Below, piece by piece: positions 17,485-23,698 of a stretch of DNA of 23,698 nt. The stretch is from positions 1-23,698 of the forward strand of contig JAHZFJ010000043.1 of NCBI GenBank assembly GCA_019421365.1, given 5' to 3'. The notes under the pieces were generated by a model that was not told the origin of the DNA, did no database searches, and saw only the letters and a program-made list of their open reading frames with translations. The translations under genes were made by a program, and so were the position numbers. Source of the DNA: Lachnospiraceae bacterium (GTDB lineage Bacteria > Bacillota > Clostridia > Lachnospirales > Lachnospiraceae). The first letter of the stretch is position 1. Every line of letters begins with the position of its first letter.

Positions 17485-17513
17485 TTGACGATGCTTTTGA
17501 ATAAGCATATTAT
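17485..17513 (+). promoter_or_regulatory. LysR gene promoter with a dyad in its spacer
   Basis: TTGACG (17485-17490), a 17-base spacer and TATTAT (17508-17513) form a good promoter. The spacer carries ATGCTT (17491-17496) and AAGCAT (17503-17508), a dyad that also satisfies the T-N11-A rule of LysR sites (T17492, A17504). Autorepression is therefore plausible. The leader to ATG 17576 is about 55 bases. Confidence 0.55.
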
Positions 17514-17575
17514 TATGTAAAGTGTAGGTTTTCTTTAAAAATATACTCATTACTAGGACAGAAAAGGGGAATACA

Positions 17576-18457
17576 ATGGATGAAAGGAAACTGGAATATT
17601 TCATTGCCTCAGTAGAAGAAAGTAGTTTCGAAAAGGCAGCGGAACGATGTCACGTGTCCCAAACAGCTATCAGCAGGCAGCTGGCGGCTATGGAAATGGA
17701 ACTGGGTGTTTCTTTATTTGATCGGAAGAATTATCGCGCAAGACTTACCCAGGCGGGACGGAATTTTTATGAAAATATCAAGAACATTTCTATAGAGTAT
17801 GAAAGAGCAGTATCACAGTTGAAGAGGGAATCAGGAAGGCTGTTAACTGTCGGTATTTCCGGCCCAATGGATATGAAAATTATTCCCTCTTTGTTAATCA
17901 ATTTTCATAAAAGACATCCGGATATTTTAATAGAGATTAAGAAAAAAACGCTGGTTCAGTTGGAGAAAGATCTGAAAGATTACAATCTTGATGTGATTTT
18001 CGGTCTGGAAAATGAAGTGAACTCTCTACAGCTTGCCGAATACACGATCATTTTTAAATCTAAACTTTGTGTGATATTAAGGGAAAATCACCCTTTAAAG
18101 AGAAAAGAAAAGATTAGTATGGCAATGCTTCGAGATGAGGATTTTATCATATTTTCCCCACAATTCAGTAAAATGCATTATAAAACTTTTGCAAAAGCAT
18201 GCAGCAGGGATGGATTTATACCCAGAATATCCATGATGGTTGATACCTTAGATGAGATGCTTTTACAGGTTGGTCTGGGAAGGGGAATTGCCATAGTATC
18301 TGAAGAGGTGCTAAACGAAACAGAGCCGGTAATCAAAAGAGAGTTAGTGGATTCTTCTTTTGAATCCCATTACTGTGTAGCATACAGAAAAGATGAAAAG
18401 AAAGACAATGAAGTATTGAAACATTTTCTGAATAATATTTTGAAATCATGTCCGTAA
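17576..18457 (+). CDS. LysR-family transcriptional regulator
   Basis: A 293-residue LysR-type regulator. The winged helix-turn-helix covers about 1-60 (LEYFIASVEESSFEKAAERC, then VSQTAISRQLAAMEMELGVSLFDR). A linker helix is followed by a periplasmic-binding-protein-like effector domain from about 90 to the end, starting LLTVGISGPMD. The ribosome binding site AGGGGA (17565-17570) fits. It stands 129 bases upstream of, and on the same strand as, a broken OYE/Fe-S oxidoreductase, its most likely former target. It is divergent from the esterase gene, which it might also touch. Codon choice looks more GC-rich than in flanking genes. The gene itself shows no lesion, so it may outlive its target. 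Confidence 0.9.
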   Translation: MDERKLEYFIASVEESSFEKAAERCHVSQTAISRQLAAMEMELGVSLFDRKNYRARLTQAGRNFYENIKNISIEYERAVSQLKRESGRLLTVGISGPMDMKIIPSLLINFHKRHPDILIEIKKKTLVQLEKDLKDYNLDVIFGLENEVNSLQLAEYTIIFKSKLCVILRENHPLKRKEKISMAMLRDEDFIIFSPQFSKMHYKTFAKACSRDGFIPRISMMVDTLDEMLLQVGLGRGIAIVSEEVLNETEPVIKRELVDSSFESHYCVAYRKDEKKDNEVLKHFLNNILKSCP

Positions 18458-18477
18458 GGTGTATTGTTTCTAAAGTT

Positions 18478-18567
18478 CATGCGGAAAACGCATGTTGTTC
18501 ATGATGAATAGTCTATGGTACTTTCTAAAACTCCTGTTAAAATTTTAACTATATACTAGAATATACT
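18478..18567 (+). promoter_or_regulatory. Putative control region of the broken oxidoreductase gene
   Basis: Two dyads are seen: CATGCG/CGCATG (18478-18483 with 18489-18494) and the perfect 14-bp palindrome GTTAAAATTTTAAC (18536-18549). Two TATACT boxes follow directly at 18552-18557 and 18562-18567. No good -35 box is present, which would fit a promoter needing the upstream LysR activator. That dependence is inference. Confidence 0.4.
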
Positions 18568-18586
18568 AAAAGGAGTAAGAAAGAGC

Positions 18587-20305
18587 ATGAGTACTACAAA
18601 ATATTCACATTTATTTGAGCCAATCGTTTTAGGCAGAACATTGTTTCAGAATAGGATTTTTTCAGCACCTCAAGATTATCCGGGAGTAACAGACAACCGT
18701 TATCTGTCAGAGGAAGCAGCATATTTTTACGAAAGGAAAGCATTAGGAGGCTGAGATGCAGCCGTCTTTGCAAGACAGTGTGGTTTTGGAATGATTAATC
18801 TTCATGGTGGACACGGTTGGCAGATTCATCAGTTTATTTCTCCAAGAGATAATAAACGTACAGACAGATGGGGTGGTACATTGGAAAATCGTATGCGCTT
18901 CCCACTTGCAGTAATTGATGCTATACGTAGCAGAGTTGGGAATTCTATGGTTTTGGAGTTCCGTATGAGTGTTAGCGAATGTCTACCAGATGGATACGGC
19001 GTGGAAGAGGGGATTGCAATTGCAAAGATGTTAGATCAAAAGGTTGATTTAATCAATGCATCTGTGGGACATCACGAAATAGATTCTTCCAATATGATCA
19101 CCATGCCATCTATGTTTCTACCGGATGGATGTAATTTGGACTATGCAGCAGAACTAAAGAAGCATATTAAGACTCCTGTTTCCACCGTTGGTGCATTTAC
19201 TTCTCCGGATATGATGGAGGAAGCTATTGCTTCCGGTAAAGCAGATATTGTAGAACTCGGAAGAGAAACTTTGGCGGATCCGGATCTTCCCATTAAGGCA
19301 AGACTTGGACGAGAGGATGAAATCAATCCCTGCTTAAGATGTTTTAATTGCTTTGCAAATAGCAGTATAGATGGCGTTTTCTACTGTGCTACAAATCCGG
19401 AAATAGGAAGAGAACAGGCCTCCATGCATGCGGCTCCGGCAAAGCATAAGAAGAAAGTGCTTGTTGTAGGTGGAGGAATTGCTGGAATGGAAGCAGCCCT
19501 TGATGCAAAGGAAAAAGGACATTCTGTTATTTTATGCGAAAAGTCCAATGAATTGGGGGGGGCCCTCCTTTGTGAAGAACATATTCCTTTTAAGAAAAAT
19601 CTGTCGGTGTACTTAAAACGTCAGGCCCAGAAAGTGTTGAAATCCGATATCGAGGTTCATATGAATTTAGAGGTGACTCCAGAGGTGGCTGAGGACTTCC
19701 AGCCGGATGTCATTATATCCGCCATGGGAGCACGTCCATTAGTTCCTAATCTGAAAGGGATGGAGAGGGAGAATGTAGTTGGAGCAGAAGAAGTTTATTA
19801 TCACCCGGATATCGTAGGCAGCAAAGCTGTTATTATGGGTGGCGGCTTGGTTGGATTGGAATTAGGGTTATATCTGGCTCAAAACGGGCATGATATTACC
19901 ATTATTGAAATGGCTCCTGGCACGCTTGCCACTCCTCCTAAGGTAGAGGGGGTTTCTGCACGTATGAGTGGTGTTATGGAAATTCCGGCGGGCTATCCTT
20001 TTATTCAAGGAATTGCTATCCGGGAAGAGATGAACAAGCTGGATAATATCAGAATCAAGTGCTCCACCAAGGCTATGGAAGTGACCGATGATGGTTTACT
20101 GATAGAGGAAGACGGAGTAAAGAAAATGTTGAAGGCAGATACAATTATTTACGCTATAGGACAAAAGCCGTACAGAGAAGAAGCTTCTCAGCTTTCAAAA
20201 TGTGCTCCTGAGTTCTATCAGGTTGGAGATTGTGTTGCTCCTAGAAATATCTACTTCGCCACCTCTGAAGCATACCAAGCTGCGTCTGATATTGGAAGAT
20301 ATTAA
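18587..20305 (+). pseudogene. Broken OYE-family flavin/4Fe-4S oxidoreductase (BaiH-like)
   Basis: ATG 18587 has AGGAG (18571-18575) upstream and begins MSTTKYSHLFEPIVLGRTLF, a normal OYE N-terminus. After 55 codons (ending ERKALGG) comes in-frame TGA 18752-18754. The same frame then resumes with DAAVFARQCGFGMINLHGGHGW, the segment that normally sits about 100 residues further on. So roughly 100-110 codons of the TIM barrel are missing and a stop stands at the join. The rest, to TAA 20303-20305, is intact: a barrel end with RTDRWGGTLENR, a C-x2-C-x2-C-x11-C cluster (CLRCFNC...C), GGGIAG, a second GGGLVG and the C-terminal VGDC. The part from 18791 could only yield a barrel-less 504-residue fragment with no evident ribosome binding site. 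In life the enzyme would have reduced enone or enoyl-type substrates. It follows a LysR gene. Confidence 0.87.
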
Positions 20306-20348
20306 TGTATCAGTGTTAGCGTAAAGTTTTGTAGAAAAGTTAAATAAA

Positions 20349-20421
20349 AAAGAAAGCACCGTTTTGTGTTTAGATTAAAGCGAACAAACAAAAATCTAAT
20401 ACAAAAGACAGTGCTTTCTTT
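20349..20421. terminator. Long imperfect hairpin, bidirectional terminator
   Basis: AAAGAAAGCAC (20349-20359) pairs with GTGCTTTCTTT (20411-20421). Inside, TTTTGTGTTTAGATT (20362-20376) pairs with AATCTAATACAAAA (20393-20406) with one bulge. The loop is A-rich. It lies between the convergent oxidoreductase remnant and the anti-sigma gene, with T-runs on both strands. Confidence 0.75.
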
Positions 20422-20432
20422 GATTTAATTAT

Positions 20433-21353
20433 TTACTTTAAAAGACTGCTAATTACTGAATTAGGAATTACGAACTCAGGAGTACCCATTGATCCAGGAG
20501 CTACTTCATATTCATCAAATACAATTACTAAATCGTTGTTTGAATTAAAGTAAAAGTTTTGTTCTGCATTGATTTCTTTAAAATTATCTTCTGGCATATC
20601 TTTGTCATCTAAAAAGTAGGTAATTCCTTCATCTGAGTTTTCACTGCTTCGCATTTGCTCTTTGATATTTTCACTGATAGGAGTGATATAATCAACGTCA
20701 TCTTTGAATAGTGTAGATAAAGTAGCTACAGAATTAGTTTTCTTATCAATATGATAGAAACGGTAAGATTGGAATCCGCTTGCAGCTGTCTCTAATACTG
20801 TGACACGAAGTGTAAACCAGTCTTCTGTATCAGTAATAACATCATAGGTAACATCAAGACCCTTATAGCCTTCGCTACCATATAGTTCTTTGGCATCCGC
20901 TTCAAATTGGTCAATTAGTTGTTGTGTATAGTCTGCTACATCTTTGTTAATTTGATTTGCAGCATCCCCGTTTTCTGAATTCTCGCCATCTGTTTCTATA
21001 TTTGGTACTGAAACATGTGCTTCAGAATTTCCATCTTTGTAATCATAGTCGCGGAATGTTACGACTCTTACAATTGATCCGATAACAGGAATTTTTCCCA
21101 TCGCCTTTGCAATGCTTTCGTTAGTATTAGGAAGTGCTACGATTACTGCCATTGCTGCAGCTACTGCACCACCAGCAAAACGAACACGACGTGATAAGGA
21201 TTTTCTTTTTTTATCTAATTTTGCTTGTTCAATCTTTTCATTCATCATTCTTCTACCTTCCTCTGGGATATGAAGGTGTTGATATTCTTCTTTTAACAGC
21301 TTCATATTGTCTAATACTTCTGAGTTAATTTGCTTTTCTTCCTCAATTTTCAA
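20433..21353 (-). CDS. rsiV: RsiV-like anti-sigma factor (DUF3298)
   Basis: A 306-residue single-pass membrane protein. The cytoplasmic N-terminal ~55 residues should bind the sigma factor. One hydrophobic segment lies near 58-76 (AGGAVAAAMAVIVAL). The extracytoplasmic part carries a DUF4163/DUF3298-type domain, ending in the telling phrase DEYEVAPGSMGTPEFVIP. RsiV proteins of Bacillus and Clostridioides difficile bind lysozyme, are cut, and so free SigV; a similar role is inferred here. The start codon is TTG (complement of 21351-21353), with AGGAGG eight bases upstream. It lies 12 bases after the sigma gene stop, in the same operon. A weak TTG start may help set the sigma to anti-sigma ratio. 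Confidence 0.85.
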   Translation of the reverse strand: MKIEEEKQINSEVLDNMKLLKEEYQHLHIPEEGRRMMNEKIEQAKLDKKRKSLSRRVRFAGGAVAAAMAVIVALPNTNESIAKAMGKIPVIGSIVRVVTFRDYDYKDGNSEAHVSVPNIETDGENSENGDAANQINKDVADYTQQLIDQFEADAKELYGSEGYKGLDVTYDVITDTEDWFTLRVTVLETAASGFQSYRFYHIDKKTNSVATLSTLFKDDVDYITPISENIKEQMRSSENSDEGITYFLDDKDMPEDNFKEINAEQNFYFNSNNDLVIVFDEYEVAPGSMGTPEFVIPNSVISSLLK

Positions 21354-21365
21354 AGTGGAAACCTC

Positions 21366-21872
21366 CTATTCTTCCATTAGAATGCGTAGTTTTTTCATAG
21401 CTCGATAAAGGCGACTCTTTACGGTATTAATATTTTCGTTAGTAATATCTGCTATTTCAGCCAGTTGCATATCTTCAAAAAAACGAAGCTTTACAATCGT
21501 TTTGTCAGGCTCTTCAAGTGTTTCAAGAGCTTTTTTTAAGTCAAAATCTTCATAAGTATCCTGAACATGTGCCGTCACAAGTTCTAATTCGGTATATGGT
21601 TTCTTAAACTTCTTAATATAATTTAAGGCCTCATTAATCATGATGCGATAAATCCAAGTACCAATATAGGATATCTCTTTTACTTGACTACTATTTAAGA
21701 TTGCTTTGTAAGCGCCTTCTTGAACGATGTCCATTGCATCTGCTTCATTTTTTACATAGCTATATGCTAGTCGATAATATTTTTCGTAATTAGTGGTAAG
21801 TTCCTCTTGGATTCGATCTTGAATGTCCAGTTCGGAAGAATCTTGCCTCCATGCGTTCCATTTCTTCTTCAT
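21366..21872 (-). CDS. sigV: ECF RNA polymerase sigma factor (SigV-like)
   Basis: A 168-residue ECF sigma factor beginning MKKKWNAWRQDSSELDIQ. Region 2 covers about 25-95 (YYRLAYSYVKNEADAMDIVQEGAYKAI, then YIGTWIYRIMINEALNYIKK). Region 4 covers about 115-165 (IVKLRFFEDMQLAEIADITNENINTVKSRLYRAMKKL). The start at 21872 is preferred because AAGGTG lies six bases upstream. ATG 21911, 13 codons earlier, has no ribosome binding site. The next gene is the RsiV-like anti-sigma factor. The upstream promoter has ECF form, so the pair is likely autoregulated. Targets would be cell-envelope defence genes; the upstream MATE gene has no obvious ECF promoter. Confidence 0.88.
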   Translation of the reverse strand: MKKKWNAWRQDSSELDIQDRIQEELTTNYEKYYRLAYSYVKNEADAMDIVQEGAYKAILNSSQVKEISYIGTWIYRIMINEALNYIKKFKKPYTELELVTAHVQDTYEDFDLKKALETLEEPDKTIVKLRFFEDMQLAEIADITNENINTVKSRLYRAMKKLRILMEE

Positions 21873-21951
21873 AACTACACCTTCTACATGTTTTAAAGTT
21901 TCTCTCTCCATGAGCTAATGGATTTGTAAAATTTCCATTTAAGCAGAATTT

Positions 21952-21963
21952 ATAACCGGTTAT
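21952..21963. promoter_or_regulatory. 12-bp palindrome near the transcription start of sigV
   Basis: ATAACCGGTTAT is a perfect palindrome and the most GC-rich patch in the leader. It lies about ten bases downstream of the predicted start of the ECF promoter. A second regulator could bind here. No candidate is known. Confidence 0.35.
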
Positions 21964-21980
21964 TTGTTTGCTCTGTGTAT

Positions 21981-22009
21981 TAGACAGCCTGAAAGGCAAA
22001 AAAGTTTCA
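21981..22009 (-). promoter_or_regulatory. ECF-type promoter of sigV-rsiV
   Basis: On the minus strand, TGAAAC (complement of 22004-22009), then TTTTTTGCC in the spacer, then TGTCTA (complement of 21981-21986) after 17 bases. The AAC-containing -35 with following T-run and the GTC-type -10 are the pattern recognised by SigV/SigW/SigX-group factors. The transcript start is expected near 21974. Confidence 0.72.
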
Positions 22010-22055
22010 AACTAAATGAAGTTTTTTTGTGCGAAGTTGAGTTTATTATATTTAA

Positions 22056-23393
22056 TTATATTGATTTTAATGTTTTTCTTATAAGTATAATTGCAACAAT
22101 TGAAGCAATAGCTTCTGAAATAGGGAAGGATACCCATATACCCGTTGCTCCAATAAACCTAGATAGTATAAAGGATAGCGGTATAATAATCACAAACTGA
22201 CGTAATAATGAGACGATTAGTGATTGTACACCCATTCCCAATGCCTCGAATGCACCTGAATAGATAATACCGAATGTCGATATTAAGAATCCGAGACAGA
22301 TGATACGAAGAGCTGGAACACCGATTTCTAACATAGCGGCATCGGCATTAAATAGTCCAAGGATCTGCGCTGGTATGAATAAGAATAATAATGTTCCAAT
22401 AAACATAATAGCTGCAGCGAAGAGAATACTTACGTGTAAAGTCTTATGAAGTCTATCTTTTTGCTTTGCACCGTAATTATAACCTACAATAGGACGCATA
22501 CCTTGAACTATACCATTGGCAGGAAGATAGATAAATGTTTGCAGTTTATAGTAAATACCTAATACAGATACGTGAACTTCTGAGAATTTTACTAACATAC
22601 CATTCAGAATGCTTACTAATACAGATGGTAGTGACATCATGATGCTTGATGGAATACCAACACTATATAGCTGTTTGATTAATGGCTTGTCAAAGTGAAT
22701 ATTACGTAAGGATACCTCAATAGGAAGTTTCTTATATGCTAATATAATAAGATATAAAACTAAACCGGCAATTTGCCCAATTACTGTTGCAATAGCAGCA
22801 CCTGTCACGCCCATAGCTGGAAAGCCGAACATACCAAATATTAGGATTGGATCAAGGATAATATTAATAATCGCACCTGCAGCAAGAACGATCATAGTAA
22901 TTGACATCTCGCCAAGTGATTGAAAGATTTTCTCGATACAAACTTGAATAAGGCATCCAAAGGAAAGGCATAGTACAATATATCCATATTCGGATCCCAT
23001 CTCTATGATGGCTTCATTGCTTGAGAACATACGTAAGAATGGTTTCGTTATAAGTAAACCAAAGATTACGAAAAGTATGGAATGTACAATACTTAAAACG
23101 ATTCCTACTGTAGCTGCCTGACTAGCACGTTTACTATTCTTGCTACCTAAATTGATTGAGATGCATGAGCTAACACCGATACCAAATCCTACAGCGATTG
23201 CAATTACTAAGTTTTGTAGTGGAAAGACAAGGGAAACTGCAGTTAATGCGTCGTTACCAAGTCTAGCGACAAATATGCTGTCAACAATGTTGTACAATGA
23301 TTGAATCAGCATAGAAAACATCATAGGAACTGCCATGGATACAAGAAGCGGGAATATTGGTCGGTTCTTCATTTGTTCCTGTTTTGAATTCAT
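22056..23393 (-). CDS. MATE family multidrug/Na+ antiporter
   Basis: A 445-residue integral membrane protein with about 12 hydrophobic segments and two related halves, as in MATE transporters. The first half begins PIFPLLVSMAVPMMFSMLIQSLYNIVDSIFVARLG, a typical NorM/DinF-like start. The second half begins near 235 (LIKQLYSVGIPSSIMMSLPSVLVSILNGMLV). It should expel cationic drugs or similar compounds in exchange for Na+ or H+. The ribosome binding site AGGAGG fits the start. Its promoter contains a perfect 22-bp dyad. It lies upstream of sigV on the same strand. No strong terminator separates them, so some read-through into sigV is possible. Confidence 0.92.
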   Translation of the reverse strand: MNSKQEQMKNRPIFPLLVSMAVPMMFSMLIQSLYNIVDSIFVARLGNDALTAVSLVFPLQNLVIAIAVGFGIGVSSCISINLGSKNSKRASQAATVGIVLSIVHSILFVIFGLLITKPFLRMFSSNEAIIEMGSEYGYIVLCLSFGCLIQVCIEKIFQSLGEMSITMIVLAAGAIINIILDPILIFGMFGFPAMGVTGAAIATVIGQIAGLVLYLIILAYKKLPIEVSLRNIHFDKPLIKQLYSVGIPSSIMMSLPSVLVSILNGMLVKFSEVHVSVLGIYYKLQTFIYLPANGIVQGMRPIVGYNYGAKQKDRLHKTLHVSILFAAAIMFIGTLLFLFIPAQILGLFNADAAMLEIGVPALRIICLGFLISTFGIIYSGAFEALGMGVQSLIVSLLRQFVIIIPLSFILSRFIGATGIWVSFPISEAIASIVAIILIRKTLKSI

Positions 23394-23414
23394 TTGATTC
23401 CTCCTCTTTTTGTA

Positions 23415-23436
23415 GATGTAACATTATAGTTACATC
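23415..23436 (-). promoter_or_regulatory. 22-bp operator-like dyad centred on the MATE -10 box
   Basis: GATGTAAC (23415-23422) and GTTACATC (23429-23436) form perfect 8-bp arms. The six central bases read TATAAT on the minus strand, a consensus -10 about 30 bases before the ribosome binding site. A protein bound here would cover the -10, which fits a TetR, MarR or GntR-type repressor. The regulator is not in the window. Confidence 0.65.
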
Positions 23437-23442
23437 ATAGTC

Positions 23443-23499
23443 TTACTAAAAAGAGCTATATACTCGCCTGTTTGTATCAGAAACAGGAAAATATATAGC
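23443..23499 (-). terminator. Two-part stem-loop with minus-strand T-run
   Basis: GCTATATA (23455-23462) pairs with TATATAGC (23492-23499), and inside it CCTGTTT (23467-23473) pairs with AAACAGG (23481-23487) around a seven-base loop. On the minus strand the stem is followed by CTCTTTTTAG. It could terminate a gene lying right of the window. It could also act as an attenuator if transcription continues into the MATE gene. Confidence 0.55.
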
Positions 23500-23698
23500 C
23501 TCTAAAAAGCATTCATATTAAGTTACAGTTATTAAGGACAATTAGTGATGACTGATATCATCGGCCAAGTCCGTCAGCTATGATAACACACAATAAGAGG
23601 AAATGCAAGTATTTTATTGGGGGCCAACACCAATTACGCCTATCCTTAATTGCAAAATGAGATGCAACCAAACTCATTCCAATTAAGTAAGTTTTAAT
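23500..23698. other. Gene-free right edge
   Basis: I see no convincing gene here. The minus strand is open from the window edge to TGA 23558-23560 (46 codons), with no family resemblance, and might be the tail of a gene outside. A short dyad, GATGA/TCATC, is also present. Confidence 0.3.

Noticed and set aside
18752..18754. TGA as a selenocysteine codon in the oxidoreductase
   Set aside because: No Cys or Sec is expected at this place in OYE proteins, no SECIS-like hairpin is evident directly after it, and about 100 residues are missing at the same point, so a deletion explains it better.
21873..21911. Sigma factor start at ATG 21911
   Set aside because: There is no ribosome binding site before it, while ATG 21872 has AAGGTG at good spacing.
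23558..23698. Minus-strand open frame reaching the right edge (46 codons)
   Set aside because: It has no recognisable family, and its Trp- and His-rich composition looks random. It was kept only as a possibility in the edge entry.
23617..23698. Small plus-strand peptide starting near 23615
   Set aside because: The ribosome site spacing is too short and the peptide of about 27 residues shows no known features.
1..23698. CRISPR arrays, insertion sequences, tRNA or rRNA genes
   Set aside because: No spaced direct repeats, transposase motifs, cloverleaf or rRNA sequences were seen on reading both strands.

Overview
The window looks like chromosomal DNA of a low-GC, anaerobic, Gram-positive bacterium of the Clostridia, most likely a Lachnospiraceae / Clostridium cluster XIVa relative. 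The reasons are the AT-rich intergenic DNA, strong AGGAGG-type ribosome binding sites, T-tailed terminator hairpins, and the gene content: OYE/Fe-S flavin oxidoreductases, a SigV/RsiV-type ECF pair and a LytTR-DUF3021 pair. The species call is inference. No tRNA, rRNA, CRISPR array, insertion sequence or phage gene was seen.

Layout. 1-3.7 kb (+): an intact OYE-type flavin/iron-sulfur oxidoreductase, then an iron-containing alcohol dehydrogenase, ended by a 14-bp bidirectional terminator. 3.7-5.2 kb (-): a six-TM methyl-accepting chemotaxis protein with no extracytoplasmic sensor domain. 5.4-8.1 kb (+): a compact LytTR regulator / DUF3021 membrane protein / ABC ATPase / ABC-2 permease operon. 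8.3-9.8 kb (-): a wrecked PAS-GGDEF-EAL cyclic-di-GMP gene with at least four lesions. 10-12 kb (-): a secreted subtilisin-like protease with a C-terminal Ig-like domain. 12.1-12.7 kb (+): a small two-TM STM3941-like protein. 12.8-15.4 kb (-): ClpB. 15.7-17.3 kb (-): a cytoplasmic sialate O-acetylesterase-like enzyme. 17.6-20.3 kb (+): a LysR regulator followed by a second, broken OYE/Fe-S oxidoreductase, in DNA that looks more GC-rich than its surroundings. 20.4-22.0 kb (-): ECF sigma factor plus RsiV-like anti-sigma factor behind a clear ECF-type promoter. 22.1-23.4 kb (-): a MATE efflux pump whose -10 box sits at the centre of a perfect 22-bp dyad.

How the genes work together. Several envelope-stress and signalling modules lie side by side: LytTR/DUF3021/ABC, SigV/RsiV, MATE, MCP and a dead c-di-GMP enzyme. 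They are mixed with redox enzymes for unsaturated carbonyl compounds and with housekeeping ClpB. The most informative signals are the two multi-lesion pseudogenes, the self-contained LytTR-DUF3021-ABC module, the likely autoregulated ECF promoter, and several dyads placed on or within core promoters.
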